Source of the DNA: Proteles cristata cristata
Lineage: Eukaryota > Chordata > Mammalia > Carnivora > Hyaenidae
Assembly (NCBI GenBank): GCA_017311185.1
Contig: JAESUZ010001294.1
Span: 1,798,001 to 1,862,000, forward strand
Reading direction: 5' to 3'
DNA: 64,000 bases
In this document: positions 22,433 to 32,570 of the stretch, piece by piece
Numbering within the stretch: the stretch's first letter is position 1
Layout of the letters: every line of letters begins with the position of its first letter
Position numbers and translations under genes: made by a program
Notes under the pieces: model-generated
The model's input: the letters and a program-made list of their open reading frames with translations, nothing else
What the model was told of the DNA's origin: nothing
Databases searched by the model: none

Positions 22433-22634
22433 GGGGCACCTGGGTGGCTCAGCAAGCTAAGTGTCCAACTCTTGATTTTGGATCAAGTCATGATCTCAGT
22501 TTCCTGGGTTCGAGCCCCTCGCTGGGCTCTGTGCTGACAGCACAAAGCCTGCTTGGGATCCTCCCTCTCTCTGCCCCTCCCCTGCTTGAGCTCTCAGTGT
22601 CTTTCTCAAAAATAAATAAATAAACTGAAAAAGG
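22433..22634 (+). mobile_element. Felid SINE, second subfamily type
   Basis: The copy reads ggggcacctgggtggctcag and contains 'aactcttgattttggatcaa', 'ctgacagcacaaagcctgct' and 'tgggatcctccctctctctg', features of the alternate felid SINE type. Approximate target repeats (aaaagataggta and aaaagattggta) flank it. It split an old L1. Confidence 0.9.
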
Positions 22635-22960
22635 AAAAGATTGGTAACACTCAGAATTGGGAAGAATGAAGAAATGAGCACACACAGGTAGGGATGTAAA
22701 TCCCGATGACTTTTTTGAGGGTAATTTGTCAAGAGAGATATATACTTAGAATGTGATTATTAACAATCCAACAATCTCTCCTCTGGGAATTTATCCTCCA
22801 AAAATCAAAACATGAATGAGTAAATATACACACAAGGGCATTCTTTGTACTGTGGCTTATGAGAACAAACAGTAGAAGTTAAAATCCCCATCACAGAGCA
22901 TGGTATGTAATGGGATTCCATCCAACTAGTAAGAAACAAGGTAGATCTGTCTAATAAGAA
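22635..22960 (+). mobile_element. Old L1 ORF2 3' remnant
   Basis: 'gattggtaacactcagaatt', 'gagggtaatttgtcaagaga' and 'cctctgggaatttatcctcc' match the distal ORF2 of old mammalian L1 ('attgataacactcagtgttgg ... ttctgggaatttatcc'). Stops and indels make it inactive. Confidence 0.65.
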
Positions 22961-23145
22961 CTAGAGCTTTCCTGAGCATTCCCCATGCACAGTAGGCACC
23001 TTTCTGAGTGCTTTCTATAAGCGACCTCACTTAAAGCAGACACTGTTATAATCATCCAAATGTCGCAAGAGAGGCACAGAGAGGTTGTTAACCTTCACAA
23101 GATCACACAGCTGTGAGAAGTCAGAGCTGGTATTTGAACCAGGCA
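22960..23145 (-). repeat. MIR SINE fragment
   Basis: A good reversed MIR: 'gtaggcacctttctgagtgc', 'agaggcacagagaggttgtt', 'cttcacaagatcacacagct', then 'gtatttgaaccaggcag'. It sits between the L1 remnant and duplication copy 2. Confidence 0.72.
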
Positions 23146-23317
23146 GTGAGGTTCCTAAGGCACAGACTGGGAAGGGGGTCACCGATAAAAGTTAAATGTC
23201 ACATGATACAAAAGCAAGTTGTGGAAAGATATAGCATAATTGCATTTTGGTTGAAATATTCGTGCCTACCTATGTAATATGCATGTTATTTATATGTATG
23301 TTTGCATTACTGTAATT
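23143..23317 (+). repeat. Duplicated segment, copy 2
   Basis: The partner of 22171-22345. Here the shared segment starts exactly at the expected end of a MIR ('accaggcagtgag'). Copy 1 has no MIR before it, which makes this copy the likelier original. Confidence 0.85.
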
Positions 23318-23459
23318 ATAGAAAGAGTAAGTTGGTGGGAGCGACTGAAGGGGCAGTGAGAGTAGGTTGATTTATTTTCTTCCTAAAAAGTGGTGGGATT
23401 AAAGAAAATAAAGCTAGCTGCTCAGTTCCCTTCTGTTTGTATTTTTTTTTTTTTTATTA

Positions 23460-23800
23460 CCTGTGCCTGCTTCACTTGAAGGAAATAAAAAGGGCCCCGT
23501 CTGGTAACAAAAATACATTCTTGAAAAATAACGCAACCCGTTCATGCCAGAAATAACAATCCCAGTTTGGAAATAGAGCTTGCGGTGGCTACTTAAATGG
23601 TAGATCAATTATTTTAAATAGAGGCTTTAGAAATGATGGAAAAGGTAGCCTGGCATCACTGTGGAAAATGTGGGAATACAGAGCTGATAGAATGAATGGG
23701 CAGCGAGCTGATTCCGGGAAACCGGTGCTTCCTGCACTGCGGTCTGTGATGTATTGGTTTCTCTGTTTTCTTCCCAGTATCCTGTCTCCATGACATCCTG
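23460..23800. promoter_or_regulatory. Candidate conserved non-coding element
   Basis: Repeat-free, AT-rich but compositionally complex DNA with homeodomain- and MEF2-like words (gatcaattattttaaatag, aggaaataaaaaggg, aaaaataacgcaaccc). A T15-type run precedes it at about 23441. Enhancer status is inferred only from texture. Confidence 0.3.
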
Positions 23801-24147
23801 CAAAGCTGATGGGGATTGGGACATTCCAATCCCCAGTCCCCGACGCAAGCCTGGTCACGCGCCAGGAGTCACCATGTAGTTCGAGTCCCCTGATCTAAGC
23901 AAGTGACGCTACAGGAGTCTAGTCCAGGCCAGAGATCCTTTCCGTTTGTTCTTGGCCAGAGTCATTGGGCCACAAGACCTCTGGCTGCTTGACTCAGAAG
24001 GGGCTCTGGGCATGGTAGTCACTCGGGCCCCATGAACTGTCCTGTGCGGGTGTAGAACAGAGGCGAGGGCTGAGGCTGAAGAGGAGGGGGCGGTCAGGCC
24101 ATGATCACCTTAGTGAGCCGTGTTAACTAGCCTGGACCAGGTCTGGA
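23801..24147. other. Unrecognised non-coding DNA
   Basis: Mixed-composition DNA with no visible exon, repeat or clear regulatory cluster. Confidence 0.3.
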
Positions 24148-24315
24148 CCAGTGGAGCTCACCTGGAGATGATTTCCTCCCGAGGGGACATTTGGCAATGT
24201 CTGGCGACACTTTTAGCTGTTGCCACTGGCATCTAGTCCATTGCAGGCGGGGGATGCTATTGGATGTCCGGCAGAACATACCCACAGCAGAAGAATTATC
24301 CAGCCCCAGGGCCCA
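24148..24315 (+). mobile_element. hAT-Charlie type MER fragment
   Basis: 'gaggggacatttggcaatgt', 'ctggcgacacttttagctgt', 'tgccactggcatctagtcca' and 'cagcagaagaattatccagc' match the family seen at 6418-6620, in better preserved form. Confidence 0.7.
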
Positions 24316-25084
24316 GGGGGATGCTGGAATTTCAAAACCTGCCCGGTTTTAGAGCCCTCCGGTCAGGCTTGCGGCTTTGCAGAGGGGTGGGGGTTCTGAG
24401 GACCCCACCTTCGGAAGTTGCTTGGCTGGGGTGCTATATCCCAGAGAAGCAGATTTGTCCAAGGCCGGGTGTCGAGAACCAGCCCAGCCATGCCCACCCC
24501 CACCCCACCATTGTCCCCCGCCCCGAGGGGCTGCCTTTCTGAAGAGCTGGGAGGAATTAAGTTATAGTAATGATGAATATCAATACAGCGCTTGACAAGT
24601 GATAAAGTGCTTCCTCTGTGCTTGAGCTGAGTACAGATTAGGGTCCTCCACATGCCCACACTGTTCAGGTCATGGGCTGGAGCGGGGGGGTGGGGGGGGT
24701 CCTTCCCGGGGAAGGCTACACCTGCTTCTCATTCTCCTATGAAATCGGTTCCCTGTCATAAGACTCTTCTCGTTCTCCCTTTGATCATAGCTCCAATGAC
24801 TCAAACCCTGCACATTATGCCAGGTCCCGCTTATAAGAGGGAGGCGTCCCCCAGCAGATGTCAGGGCAGACGCACCCTTACCCTTTCTTCCAGTGCCATG
24901 GCGCCCGGAGGTTGGTGAGCTTGGCTGGAGCTGGGGTGCCATGCGATCAGACGGGTTAGGCGCAGGTTTCACGTGCCTGATAAATGGAAGCTTGGCCGGG
25001 GGAGGGGGGGGCGGGGAGGGGAGACAGCAAGAGCTGGCCTGAGAGGCCTGGCAAACGGGAGATGGACTGATTAGCATGGATCAG
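24316..25084. other. G-rich non-coding stretch
   Basis: Two G4-type runs lie at about 24683-24701 and 24997-25021. No exon or clear transposon. Confidence 0.35.
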
Positions 25085-25220
25085 GCACCTCATACCCATT
25101 CTTTTGCTTGCCTCTTGCAACAACCCCTTAAAGTGGGTTTTGTGATTGCGTCTATTTTTCCACGGAGGAATGCAAGCTCAGAGAGGTGACTTAACTTGGC
25201 TGAGCCCACGTAACTTGAGA
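25085..25220 (-). repeat. MIR SINE fragment
   Basis: 'gcaacaaccccttaaagtgg', 'tctatttttccacggaggaa' and 'aagctcagagaggtgactta' form a clear reversed MIR core. Confidence 0.65.
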
Positions 25221-26234
25221 GCAGTGCTTGTGGAAAGGGCACGGGGGCTTCTTGGGGCATGGCAAATTCGGCAAGGGCAAGTGTGAACCGAGTGGTGGTA
25301 GGCTGGCAGGGGCGCCGTGGACCCAGGGCGGGGCAGTCCTGGTGGTCGTGGGTACCACTGAGCGAGGCGGCTTCAGGCTGGGAGGAAGGAAGGATGCGTG
25401 TGGCTGCTGGACAGAGCATCGCTTGTCTGGGAGCTGGCAGAGCTAGGGTAAGGGGTTGGGGATGGGCCAGAGGGGGCAGAGGCTGTCTGGGGCAGGGGGT
25501 ACTGAGAAGGGCCTGCAGACCAGAACAGGAGAGGACATAGCTCAGCGGGGCTGCGAGGTGCTCTCCCCTGCATTCCGTGTGTGCCTGTGACTGGGGAAAC
25601 AGGACATCCTCCGATCAACAGCACGTGACTCCCGGGGGTCATCTCCCTTCCATGGCTGAGCAGATGGTCCATGGTCAAAGTTGCCTCTCCAGGCGGCTCA
25701 TAGACCAGAGCACCGGCTGCATTTCTGTCCCCTTAGCGAGGCGTCCGTGATGGACATGTTGACATAAGGAAGGCCCTGGCTACCACAGTGGGCCTGGCAG
25801 GGAGCAGCTGGCCCCAGAAGGGGACCCGAGGAGTCCAGGGCGTACTCGATCTGGGCGTGCGGCCCCTGGCGCTGGGCTGGCACGGGATGCTCCCAGGGAG
25901 CGTTTGCTGAGGGGATGGATCCAAGAGTATCACCTTCCTTTTGGTTCCCTGGGACTAGTCTTCAGCCCTCTCGGGAAGGAGACTTGGGAGTGAGGACGAG
26001 CACGCGACAAGCCGTGGAAGATGTAGCGCAGAAAGGAGAGAGGCTTGAGTCACCGCGTCAGCTGCATCAGCAGATGCTTTAGAGCCCTGAAGAAGTAATA
26101 GCGGAACACTGCTGAGTGACGCGTTATTCCAAGTCGGCCGCGGTGCTCACCTGCTGGGGTGGGCAATTTTGTCACCCTGCCTCAGCACCGGGCTTCAGTT
26201 AATCACCCCAACACTGCTCTGGGGGATGCAGTGA
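25221..26234. other. GC-rich non-coding stretch
   Basis: No gene is defensible. Several overlapping short frames occur on both strands because the DNA is GC-rich. 26060-26230 is repeat-free and could be regulatory. Confidence 0.3.
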
Positions 26235-26535
26235 AGGTTGGTGTCATTAAAGCCCCAAAGCAGTGACTTTAATTAACTAAGAGATTATCCTAGACCATCT
26301 GGGTGGGCCTGAGTTAATCAGTTGAAAGGCCTTAAGAGCAGAGCTGAGATTTCCCGGAAGGAGAAGAAAGCTCACCTGTAGATTGCAGCTTCTGCTCATG
26401 CCCAAGAGTGCAGCCTGCCCTTCTGGATTTCAGACGTGGCCAGTCAGCCCTCCAGTTACGTGTACCAATTCTTTGCAATACATCTCTTTGTAGATACCTC
26501 CTGCTGGTGTTATTTCTACAGGTGAGCCGGGACCG
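26235..26535 (+). mobile_element. LTR fragment, MaLR/ERVL-like
   Basis: 'agagattatcctagaccatc', 'tgggtgggcctgagttaatc', 'aaaggccttaagagcagagc', 'ctgtagattgcagcttctgc' and 'accaattctttgcaatacat' match a remembered mammalian LTR ('attatcctggattatccgggtgggcc ... gccaattccttaaaataaatctc'). Solo and non-coding. Confidence 0.55.
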
Positions 26536-26554
26536 ACGTGCCTTCCTACGGATC

Positions 26555-26685
26555 GATTCACTTAATCCTCTCCAGAAACACTGGTCGAGTCGCAAGTATT
26601 ATTCCCACTTCAAACTGAATCCTAGAGAGAGCAAGCGGCGGGGGCCGGGACTCGCACTTCAAGCCTTCTTATTCCAGGGCCCACG
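26555..26685 (-). repeat. Possible MIR fragment
   Basis: 'gattcacttaatcctctcca' and 'attattcccacttcaaactg' fit the reversed MIR core, with a decayed end. Confidence 0.4.
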
Positions 26686-27906
26686 TCCTCAGCAACCGCC
26701 CCAGGGAATCACCGCGAGGGAGCCCTGTCGGTAGCAGCCAGCGCTGGACGTCTGACCGAAGGTGACATGGACTGGCCAGTTGTCATTGGCTTGGGACCAA
26801 CCAGGCGAGGGAGGAGACAGCAGCTACCCAAATCAGGTCACCTTGGCAGCTGGACAAGGGGACACACACATTTCAACGTCACCTCCCAGGAGCGTTCTGT
26901 CCTTTACACCTGACTTCCTCGACGTTCCAGGTGTACCCGGAATGTTCCCTGCCTCTTGCATTTGCTCCTATTTTCTTCTGGAGTTTTCCTCTGGTGGTTT
27001 GTTCTGTCTAAGTGTTTTCTCACAGGGCTGAGCTTATTAAAATTCGTGGAGATGTGCACTCTCTGTTCTCCGAACTGAACGCCTCCCTCTGATCCATTCA
27101 TTCAGAGTGACATCTGAGTTGCCCTTCTCAACAAAGCAGCACCCAGCCGGCTCTGAAGAAGAAAGGTAGGCGGTGGCTCAGAAGGGTCCCAGGTGCCTCC
27201 GACGGCAGTGCCGTCGGGCCATGCTGACACCACACATGGGTGAACATTACTCCCCAGGACTCGTAAGTTAAAGCAAAACCCTTGGGTCTGATGCCTCGGG
27301 TGTCAGTTTCACAGAGTTTAAAGTCACGGAGTACATTTCTGTGGCTTTTGATTTGTCTCCATTGAAAGGCTCAGACACCGGAGGCTGCCCACCTCCACCT
27401 CCTCCCCCTGCCTCGCCCACGGCCCCGTGGCTTCTCTCTATCCACGCCCGCAGTCTTGGGCGAGGACCACTGAGCACAAGCCAGGCCAGGAGCTGGAGAC
27501 TGGACAGTGTCAACTCCTCACAGTGACTTTTGGAAAATGCGAATGGAACGTGAACAAAAGTAGTTGTGGGCGTGGCGGGTGTGCAGATGCATGTATGTCG
27601 ACCTGTGTTGGAAGAGGGGTGGGGCAGTGGGCGGAAGGTGGGTGGCTAATAAGGGACTGAATATTTGTTGCAGGCGTAGAGGTAAGGTTCAAAGCCACGG
27701 GACAACACTTGGGGTCTGCACTCAGGGGGCTTTGAGGACTGGCCGGGAGACTGAAGGCTCCGTCCAGAGGAAGCAGAAGAGGTGGCAGAGCTCAGTGCCC
27801 ATGACTTAATGACTTAATTCCAAGCACTGGAGTATTTTCTATTCTTTGTCTTTCCTTGTCTATTGCTGTCTGTCAGTCAGTCTCTGCCTCTCTCTCACAA
27901 GTCTGC
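26686..27906. other. Unrecognised non-coding DNA
   Basis: No gene or clear repeat. A C-rich patch near 27385-27425 explains the proline-rich frames. The right end is T-rich up to the SINE target. Confidence 0.3.
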
Positions 27907-27923
27907 ACACACTCTTTTCTTTT

Positions 27924-28154
27924 TTTTTTTAAATTTTTTTTTTTTTTAATGTTTTATTTATTTCTAGGAGAGAGAGAGAGACAGTGTGAGCAGGGGAGGG
28001 TCAGAGAGAGAGGGAGTCACAGACTGAAACAGGCTCCAGGCTCTGAGCTGGCAGTCAGCACAGAGCCCGACGCAGGGCCCGAACCCACCAACCGCGAGAT
28101 CATGACCCAAGCGAAAGTCGGACGCTTAACCCACTAAGCCACCCAGGCGCCCCA
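27924..28154 (-). mobile_element. Felid SINE, young subfamily
   Basis: Near-intact copy with the same diagnostic set as 19115-19331 (tttctaggaga, agtcacagactgaaacagg, ctggcagtcagcacagagcc, aagcgaaagtcggac). A long perfect target repeat acacactcttttctttt occurs at 27907-27923 and 28155-28171. Confidence 0.95.
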
Positions 28155-28171
28155 ACACACTCTTTTCTTTT

Positions 28172-28674
28172 GAAGCTGAAAAGCTGTCGGGAGGCTCACA
28201 GAATCGCCAGGAAAAGGAACACAGGCCTCCCGGAGGCACAGGCATGAGAGGCAGAACCACAGGCAAAATCACACCCCAGAAACCAGGCCTATAGGGACAC
28301 TGCTGGCAATGTCTCTCTTGCCCCTGGGTGTCACCCACTGGCATGGGGGCCACGCAGCTGCCAGCCCCTGCCGGCACCCACAGCAGAATCAGAGAAGTTT
28401 TTCAAAGACCAGGCACAGCTCTCCTGGGAGCCTTAGAGGCAGTGGGGTCCGCAGAGAACCCAGCTGGCTCGGCGGGGCCTTGGGATTCTGGTTTATGGTT
28501 GAAATAGAAGGCAAGTCATGGTCAGCTCTTGTGCTGCTTTGGCACAGAGGACAGATGAGGGATTTCAAACCCGAATTTTACCCTGCAATACCAGCAGGCC
28601 CTTCCCTAAATCCCCCCTAGGGATTGTAAGGGCCTCTCTAACCCTGAGTAAGATGCATTGGTGGACATCTCCTT
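28172..28674. other. Unrecognised non-coding DNA
   Basis: No exon or repeat recognised in this interval. Confidence 0.3.
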
Positions 28675-28876
28675 GACTCTCGGTTGGTTGAGTGTCCGGC
28701 TTCGGCTCAGGTCATGATCTCGCGGTCTGTGGGTTCGAGCCCTGCGTCAGGCTCTGTGCTGACAGCTCAGAGCCTGGAGCCAGATTCGGATTCTATGTCT
28801 CCTTCTTTCTCTGCCCCTCCCCCACTCACGTTCTGGCTCTCTCTGTCTCTCAAAAATAAATAAACATTAAAAAAAA
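28675..28876 (+). mobile_element. Felid SINE, 5' truncated
   Basis: The copy begins at ctctcggttggttgagtgtc, lacking the usual ggggcgcctgggtggct head. It then continues normally (cttcggctcaggtcatgatc, tgtgctgacagctcagagcc) to aaaataaataaacattaaaa. 5' truncation is uncommon for SINEs. Confidence 0.92.
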
Positions 28877-28885
28877 GTGGATGGG

Positions 28886-29586
28886 ACACATGGCACTGGA
28901 GTGAGAGAGAGAAGTTAAATCAAGGACTCAAGATAATGGGGAAAATGAAGATTCTGGAATTTTCTAGCTGTGGATGCCTGTATTTTGTTTTGTTTTGGTT
29001 TTGTTTGTTTTGGGTCACAGAGTTTTTCTGAAAGTGGAGACTTTGACCTACAGGCGCAAGTTGCCAGAGTCCTCACAGATGGAAAGCAGGGTGGTTGGAG
29101 TGGTGGTAGCTGTAGCATGAAGAGAAGCCTCACCCCTTCCTTGCAGGGGAGGAAGAGAAGCCTCACCGTCTCACTGTAGGAGGTTCCCCCCCTCCCCCCC
29201 CACCGGCCGTGGCCAGTTAGAGCCTGCTCCGGGAGGGGAAACTTCCAGAGGCCTGGGAAGTGAGTGTGTCGAGGTCTCATCCTAGAGGGCCAGTCAGACA
29301 CTAGGGGAACAGGTGAGGGGTGACCTTGGTCACTTCCCAGTCAATTCCTTCAAGGTGACAGAGCAGGTGGGTGGTGAGCTTGGCCTCACGGAAACCACAG
29401 GCAGGGCGGCCCTGGGAGCCTGTGGACTTCCTGGGCTCCTTTCTTTGCATCAGAGAATGAAGTCTGGCCCTCTGTCGGGCTGGGCACGGCACAGAGGACC
29501 TCAGGGACCTGAGCGGGACACAGCTGGAGGCCCAGGGCCCCCTGTTAGCCAGGAGAAGTGGCTCATGGCTGGTGAGACCTGGGGCA
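28886..29586. other. Non-coding; G/T-simple stretch and small duplication
   Basis: A TTTTG-type simple stretch occurs at about 28983-29011. The 14-mer agagaagcctcacc occurs at 29121 and 29154. Nothing else is recognised. Confidence 0.4.
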
Positions 29587-29918
29587 TGTGCGCGTGCACA
29601 TATGTGAACCGTGTGTGCGTGTGTGAATGTGTCTGCACACATATGTAAAAGTGTTCACACATGTGCATGCGTGTGCAAATGGGTGCACATGTGAACAGGT
29701 GTGCGTGCATGTGTATATTTGGACATGTGTGTAGTCATGTGTGTAAATATGCGAATGTGTGTGAATGCATGCATGTGTGAATGTGTGTGTGTAAATGTGT
29801 GCATATGTGAATGGGTATATGTATGCCTATGCGTACGCATATGGATATGTGTGGCCACGTGTGCATATGTGAACATGTGCATACATGTGGGCACGTGTGT
29901 GTGTGTGTGTGTGTGTGT
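29587..29918 (+). repeat. TG-rich alternating pu/py tract
   Basis: About 330 bases of alternating purine-pyrimidine DNA are built from tgtgaa, tgtgtgca, catgtg and atatgtg units, ending in a pure GT run at 29895-29918. Such tracts favour Z-DNA and are unstable. The histidine/threonine- and cysteine-rich frames here are repeat translations, not genes. Confidence 0.9.
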
Positions 29919-30608
29919 TGGTCAGGCAAGAGCAGAGACTGGCCCTGCCCCATGCCTCCTCCTCACCTCTAACAAGGGAGGAGGGCCATGTTTCTAGATG
30001 ATTCCTGGGAGCTGTAGCCTATCGCAGAGGACACATTTGCCCAGAACAAAGCAAAACCCTCAAAGGTTCTTTCCTGTCTCTGATTCCAGAAAATTACCGG
30101 CCCTTTCATCTGCTTGTCACATTCACAGCCCGCCGATGTCACAGTCGTTTTTCATCTCCTGGCACTGCAACCCTTTCTCTTTCGTCCCTCTGTCTGTCCG
30201 GGCTGGTTTGCTTCTCTTTGTCTTCTCAGGGGCTGCGGTCCCTGCCTCCGTGTGTCCCTCCCTCCGCCTTGGCCAAGTTCTCTCTCAGTCTGTCACTTTC
30301 CTCTCTTCTCCTCCTGGCTCGCGCTGAGCAGAGTGGCTGTCAGGGCCATCTCTCACTGGAGCCGGATCCCAGAGAAAAAACAGCGTTGGAACCGACGCGC
30401 GATTTTGGCTCCCTGTCTGATCTTCCCCCATTTGGCCTTGAACCTCCCTCACGGCCCTGGGAGTCTGGAAGCCAGCTGGGATGTGCCGGGCTCTGGAGCC
30501 CGGGGCCGGCTTCAGCACCGACAGCCCCCACCCCTTCTCCTGACTTGGAGTGATCCCGTCATCTTGTCTTACAAATTGGGATCGCTCCCTGCATGCGGGC
30601 TCTGGTGA
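29919..30608. other. Unrecognised non-coding DNA
   Basis: No gene is visible. Pyrimidine-rich between about 30150 and 30310. Confidence 0.3.
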
Positions 30609-30627
30609 CAGCCACCAGATGGCAGGG
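30609..30627 (+). promoter_or_regulatory. CTCF-type binding motif
   Basis: cagccaccagatggcaggg matches YGRCCASYAGRKGGCRSYV at 17 of 19 positions by hand count. The entire CCACCAGATGGCAG core is intact. It lies outside any recognised repeat, directly upstream of an AT-rich, homeodomain-motif patch (30630-30705). Confidence 0.6.
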
Positions 30628-30629
30628 AC

Positions 30630-30710
30630 CGGTTTTTATAGTAACTCATTAACCTCTTGCCATCCTACAATTAAGAAAGCATTTAATTGCTTTTTCTCAA
30701 GCCATCCTAT
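30630..30710. promoter_or_regulatory. AT-rich motif island
   Basis: A short AT-rich island in GC-rich DNA contains atagtaactcattaacc, caattaagaaagcattta and attgcttttt. Several TAAT/ATTA-type homeodomain sites are packed together. Regulatory role is inferred only. Confidence 0.3.
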
Positions 30711-31339
30711 GAGCGGTTCGGGCAGCGTGTGTGCGTCACGTGATCCACTTTGCAGCTTGGAGCCTCAGGGAGGGGGAGCAGCGGGGTGTGGGGAGCTCAG
30801 CCGTGGTGAGCGCCCAGGGCCGCCCCGGGCTGACCCTGGGGACCTTTCTGGGAAGCCAGAGGCACCAGCCTCAGAACCTTCTGGTGTCTGAGATTGGTTG
30901 CCGTCTGGGTTGACGGAGTCCCAGAGATCAGCTGTGAATACACTTTAGAGATTACTTTGGTCCTCTCTCGCTTGTAACTGCTCTGGTCTGAGAGAGACTC
31001 AGGTCCTTCTGGCCATCAGGAGTGGGGCTCCTGTGCCCAAGGGGGCGGAGGGGCATGGTCCCCCACCCCCTCCTGCCCTGCAGCACAAGACAGGCCTCCC
31101 CAGACCTCCAACCTCTCTGTGGATCCGTGGGACACCTCTAGCACTTGGTAGCCAGAGCCCGCTAGGGGAGGGGGGGGTCTCTCCCTCCCACCCGCCCTAG
31201 GGCAGATGGGGCTCACAGGCTCCTGGGGATTCTGTCTGTCACATCCTCCAGCGCCCCATCGCCTTTGGAGGAGCCGACAGCTGGCCTGGCTGCCTCCTTG
31301 GATGGGCGGATCTGTGGCCTCCCTTCTGCCTGGAGCCAA
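30711..31339. other. GC-rich non-coding stretch
   Basis: No exon or named repeat is visible. GC-rich, with moderate CpG. Confidence 0.3.
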
Positions 31340-31640
31340 GTTTCTCTTCGTGACGTCACTGGTGGGGCGGGTCCTGCAGCCTAGCCAGGCTGACTGCTTT
31401 GGGGCCTGGGGTTAACGAGATGCCCCTAGATCACTCCTGTCCTCAGCTCAGATTCCCGGGCTGGGGTGGGAGGCCCGGAGGCCCTGAGGGCCGGAGCCAG
31501 AGCCGGTGGTGTGAACGTGGTGCGGGTTCGGTTTCCGCCTCCGGAATCCTTCGGGGACAGAGGAGGCGTCCTGCTTCCTTTCCTGGGATTCTCTCCCTGG
31601 AGACCCCCTCGAAGGGGGATGCGTGGCCACTCCGGTCTGG
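31340..31640. promoter_or_regulatory. Promoter-like CRE, GC box and CpG block
   Basis: A perfect CRE palindrome gtgacgtcac (31350-31359) is followed two bases later by an Sp1-type GC box (ggggcgg, about 31364-31370). CpG-rich DNA follows at 31450-31620 (cccggaggccctgagggccg, cgcctccggaatccttcggg). This resembles a small TATA-less promoter or enhancer. No splice donor plus open exon was recognised, so no transcript is asserted. Confidence 0.4.
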
Positions 31641-31689
31641 AAGGACCCTGGGACTCCAGAACCAGGAGACAGGCCACAGGCTCCAGAAC

Positions 31690-31800
31690 GATTCCTCTCA
31701 CTACTGTTCCGACGCGCACTGACCACAGGACCCTGGGCGAGTCACCTCGTTGCGCTCAGTGCCCGTTTCCTCCTCTCTGAATCCCAGAGAGGGCTGCTGT
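31690..31800 (+). repeat. MIR SINE fragment
   Basis: 'accctgggcgagtcacctcg' then 'tcagtgcccgtttcctcctc' and 'tgaatcccagagagggctgc' show MIR order. Confidence 0.5.
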
Positions 31801-31879
31801 GGCAGGGATGTTCACACCCCACGAAGTGGCCGGTGACCTGGGAGTCCTGGAACGCTCCTTCGTATCCGCTGAAAGGGGG

Positions 31880-32570
31880 ATTCCCAGGGAAGCAAATTCT
31901 GAGATGGAGTTTAGCGCTCGGGATGTTGATTGGGGGTGCTCTTGGGGTGAGCAGCCCCGGGAGAGAAGGGAGAGAGAGGCAGAGGGAGAGGAAGCGGCTG
32001 GCCTGTAGTGTCACCTGACCCTCACGGAGCTCTGGGGCCCTTTCCACCCTGCGCGGGAGGTCCCTGATTTGGGGACTCAGTGGGAGGGCTCCCGGGACTC
32101 AGCACAAAGTCATGCTCATAGCCACGGGCTATCACCGTGGTAAGAAAGCAAAGCCAAGCCCGCAGCGAAAGGGACATGGAAGAAGTCCCAGGAAACCAGG
32201 CTCAATCTTCCAAGAACCACATAGGACAAACTGAATCCCTCCAGCCACAAAAGGTGACAGCATGTGTGAAGTGTTACCAAGCAGGGAGAGGCTCGGTGGC
32301 CGGGTGTCTGTCGGGAAATGCCGGAGGCCTGCCCCCCTAGACACCCTCTGCCTGCCTCTTTAGCAAGCTTCCAGACCCCCGGCAGGGGAAAGCAGGCGGC
32401 TCGGCCTCAATTGTATTATTTGGACACCTGAGGCAGAGTGAACCATTCTTCTCTGGGGAAACTTCCACAAATCCCAGTCCCCGGGCGCCAGCCAAGGGCA
32501 CCCTGGCAAGCAGCCTTTGTAACGAAAGTGGTCTTGGGTGCTTAGGGTCATATTTCCCCACGCATTTCTC
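31880..32570 (-). mobile_element. ERVL-like LTR, reverse orientation
   Basis: 'tcatagccacgggctatcac', 'aaagggacatggaagaagtc', 'caggaaaccaggctcaatct', 'acatgtgtgaagtgttacca' and 'ccagccaagggcaccctggc' match the reverse complement of a remembered mammalian ERVL-type LTR. The same family's 3' end, in plus orientation, is at 17905-18130. 31880-32060 may be adjoining internal sequence. No coding capacity is seen. Confidence 0.55.

Noticed and set aside
27906..28171. Possible tRNA gene at SINE heads
   Set aside because: tRNA-like A and B boxes belong to the SINE promoter. There is no complete cloverleaf.
29501..29997. His/Thr- and Cys/Val-rich frames on both strands
   Set aside because: They translate the TG/CA tract, which stays open in several frames.
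30510..30528. Possible NRSF/RE1 element (ttcagcaccgacagcccc)
   Set aside because: The half-sites are three bases too close compared with the canonical RE1, and the right half is imperfect.
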